This document shows positions 63,204-64,000 of a stretch of 64,000 nt of DNA, piece by piece (position 1 is the stretch's first letter; the number at the start of each line of letters is the position of its first letter). The DNA lies in NCBI RefSeq assembly GCF_022818495.1, contig NZ_CP089291.1, positions 2,249,501 through 2,313,500 of the forward strand. Reading direction: 5' to 3'. Made by a program: the position numbers and the translations under genes. The notes beneath the pieces were generated by a model. The model was not told where the DNA came from and ran no database searches. It saw only the letters and a program-made list of their open reading frames with translations. This DNA is from Fodinisporobacter ferrooxydans (GTDB lineage Bacteria; Bacillota; Bacilli; Tumebacillales; MYW30-H2).

Positions 63204-64000
63204 GAACATTATATTTGGATTGCATATCCGGGGTTAGCGGTGATATGCTGCTCGCTGCACTGATTGATTTGGGTGCAGATCTTGCTTATATCGATAACTA
63301 TTTAAAATCGCTCCCTATCGATCCTTTCGCGTTATCGATTGAAACAGTAAATAAACGGGGCATTTCGGCAAATCAATTAATCATTGAATTAGAGGAAAAT
63401 GACCACCATCATGACCACCATCATGATCATCACCATGATCACAACCATGATCATCACCATGACCATCACCATGACCATCACCATGACCATCACCATGACC
63501 ATCACCATGATCACAACCATGATCATCACCATGATCATCACCATGATCACCACCGGCGGGCGGCGGATATCCTGTCCATGATCGAGACAAGCGACTTGCC
63601 GCAGCGTGTAAAAGAGCGGAGTCTGAATATTTTCCGGGCAATAGCAGAAGCTGAGGGTAAAATTCACGGAATGGATCCGAAAGACGTTCATTTTCATGAG
63701 GTTGGGGCAATGGATTCCATTATTGACGTTATCGGCATTTGCCTGGCGCTGGAACATTTGGAGATCGATACAATCTACGCATCTCCTGTACCGACTGGCA
63801 AAGGAAAGGTTCGCATGGCACATGGATTGTATCCGATTCCGGCACCGGCAACGGCAGAATTATTGATTGGCATCCCCTTGGCTGATTTGGATGTAATGGG
63901 AGAATTGACGACTCCAACAGGCGCCGGCGTTTTGAAAGCACTCGTGACAGACTTTGTGCCAATCGGTTCCATGGTCATTCAAAAAATCGGATATGGAGCG
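63200..64000 (+). CDS. larC: Nickel insertion protein LarC, N-terminal part, cut by window end
   Basis: An open frame of 267 residues begins at the ATG overlapping the larB stop (ATGA), with GGAGGT 9 bases upstream, and runs off the window. It has the canonical LarC start MRTLYLDCISGVSGDMLLAAL, then an Asp/His tract at 68-118, then KDVHFHEVGAMDSIIDVIG and SPVPTGKGKVRMAHG, all expected of the LarC N-terminal domain. LarC transfers nickel to the thiolated nucleotide in a CTP-dependent way. This copy is the orthodox one, unlike the degenerate copy at 38240-39436. The C-terminal CTP-binding part lies beyond the edge. Confidence 0.95.
   Translation, partial: MRTLYLDCISGVSGDMLLAALIDLGADLAYIDNYLKSLPIDPFALSIETVNKRGISANQLIIELEENDHHHDHHHDHHHDHNHDHHHDHHHDHHHDHHHDHHHDHNHDHHHDHHHDHHRRAADILSMIETSDLPQRVKERSLNIFRAIAEAEGKIHGMDPKDVHFHEVGAMDSIIDVIGICLALEHLEIDTIYASPVPTGKGKVRMAHGLYPIPAPATAELLIGIPLADLDVMGELTTPTGAGVLKALVTDFVPIGSMVIQKIGYGA
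63401..63553 (+). repeat. In-frame tandem repeat coding an Asp/His-rich tract in larC
   Basis: 153 bases made of about thirteen 12-base units (GAC/GAT followed by three codons of CAT/CAC, twice with an AAC in the middle) encode 36 His, 13 Asp and 2 Asn. The units mostly alternate in GAC/GAT and CAC/CAT use, and the central five are near-identical, which suggests recent growth by slippage. A tract of this kind would store or buffer nickel. Confidence 0.95.

Noticed and set aside
63401-63553. Possible CRISPR or minisatellite array
   Set aside because: Units are 12 bases without spacers and stay in the larC reading frame, so this is a coding repeat.
63389-63823. Minus-strand open frame rich in Met-Val repeats
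   Set aside because: It is the mirror of the Asp/His tract in larC; the repetitive composition keeps it open. larC is clearly the coding strand.

Overview
The window looks like chromosomal DNA of a spore-forming Gram-positive of the Bacillota, probably Bacillales and possibly an Alicyclobacillaceae relative. The evidence is AGGAGG-type ribosome binding sites with frequent TTG/GTG starts, a GerA-type germinant receptor operon, SLH surface anchoring, an ECF vitamin transporter, and HPr carrying both His15 and Ser46. The genus is a guess. No rRNA, tRNA, CRISPR array or intact transposase was seen.

Region by region. (1) 1-5.8 kb, minus strand: a biotin operon bioA-bioD-bioF-bioI, with bioI cut by the window edge, then a small membrane protein and metA, which has the Glu111 expected for acetyl-CoA use. 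(2) 6.1-14.4 kb: a MITE-like palindromic repeat, a cobalamin riboswitch with its terminator, and a B12 acquisition operon. The operon encodes a large SLH-anchored transcobalamin-like protein, a DUF4430 lipoprotein, and EcfT, fused EcfA1A2 and an S component. (3) 14.5-22 kb: a split ChrA chromate transporter, a flavodoxin, a small membrane protein and a convergent SNF2 helicase/SWIM pair. (4) 22-27.8 kb: fructose PTS (DeoR regulator, 1-phosphofructokinase, EIIABC) and the general PTS genes ptsH-ptsI.

(5) 29.2-41.2 kb is a first nickel-pincer-nucleotide (NPN) region. It holds a PrpR-like AAA+ regulator lacking GAFTGA, a DUF1537 C4-acid kinase, a PdxA2-like dehydrogenase, glycerate kinase, LarE, a canonical LarA, a HoxN/NixA-type nickel permease, a divergent LarC on the other strand, and a lactate-permease-family transporter behind a consensus sigma-54 promoter. 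The layout suggests import of a 2-hydroxyacid, nickel-dependent inversion at C2, then phosphorylation. (6) 41.3-46.3 kb: a decayed OsmC-like gene, a gerA-type operon, and an AbrB antitoxin with a truncated PIN toxin inside a 32-bp inverted repeat.

(7) 46.4-64 kb is the most unusual part. A consensus sigma-54 promoter with an upstream 9-bp dyad precedes a long co-directional cluster. Its order is: ferredoxin/BFD-like fusion; a highly divergent LarA-superfamily protein; a NadC-like protein with a rewritten active site; a MoCF (Mog/CinA-like) protein with a His-rich tail; a complete meta-cleavage lower pathway (hydratase, acylating acetaldehyde dehydrogenase, 4-hydroxy-2-oxovalerate aldolase); a second LarE; an MFS carboxylate carrier; an aldehyde and an iron alcohol dehydrogenase; UbiX and UbiD; a sigma-54 activator with GAFTGA; LarB; and a LarC with a 51-residue Asp/His tract, cut by the edge. 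I see no ring-cleavage dioxygenase.

The divergent LarA homologue keeps the exact His-x9-Lys-x15-His spacing of the LarA nickel site but has lost the TGxHR histidine and the DxTRP arginine. My main inference is a previously undescribed NPN-dependent catabolic pathway. It would join a new class of LarA-like enzyme, and perhaps a modified cofactor supply, to prenyl-FMN decarboxylation and production of pyruvate plus acetyl-CoA. The substrate cannot be read from the sequence.
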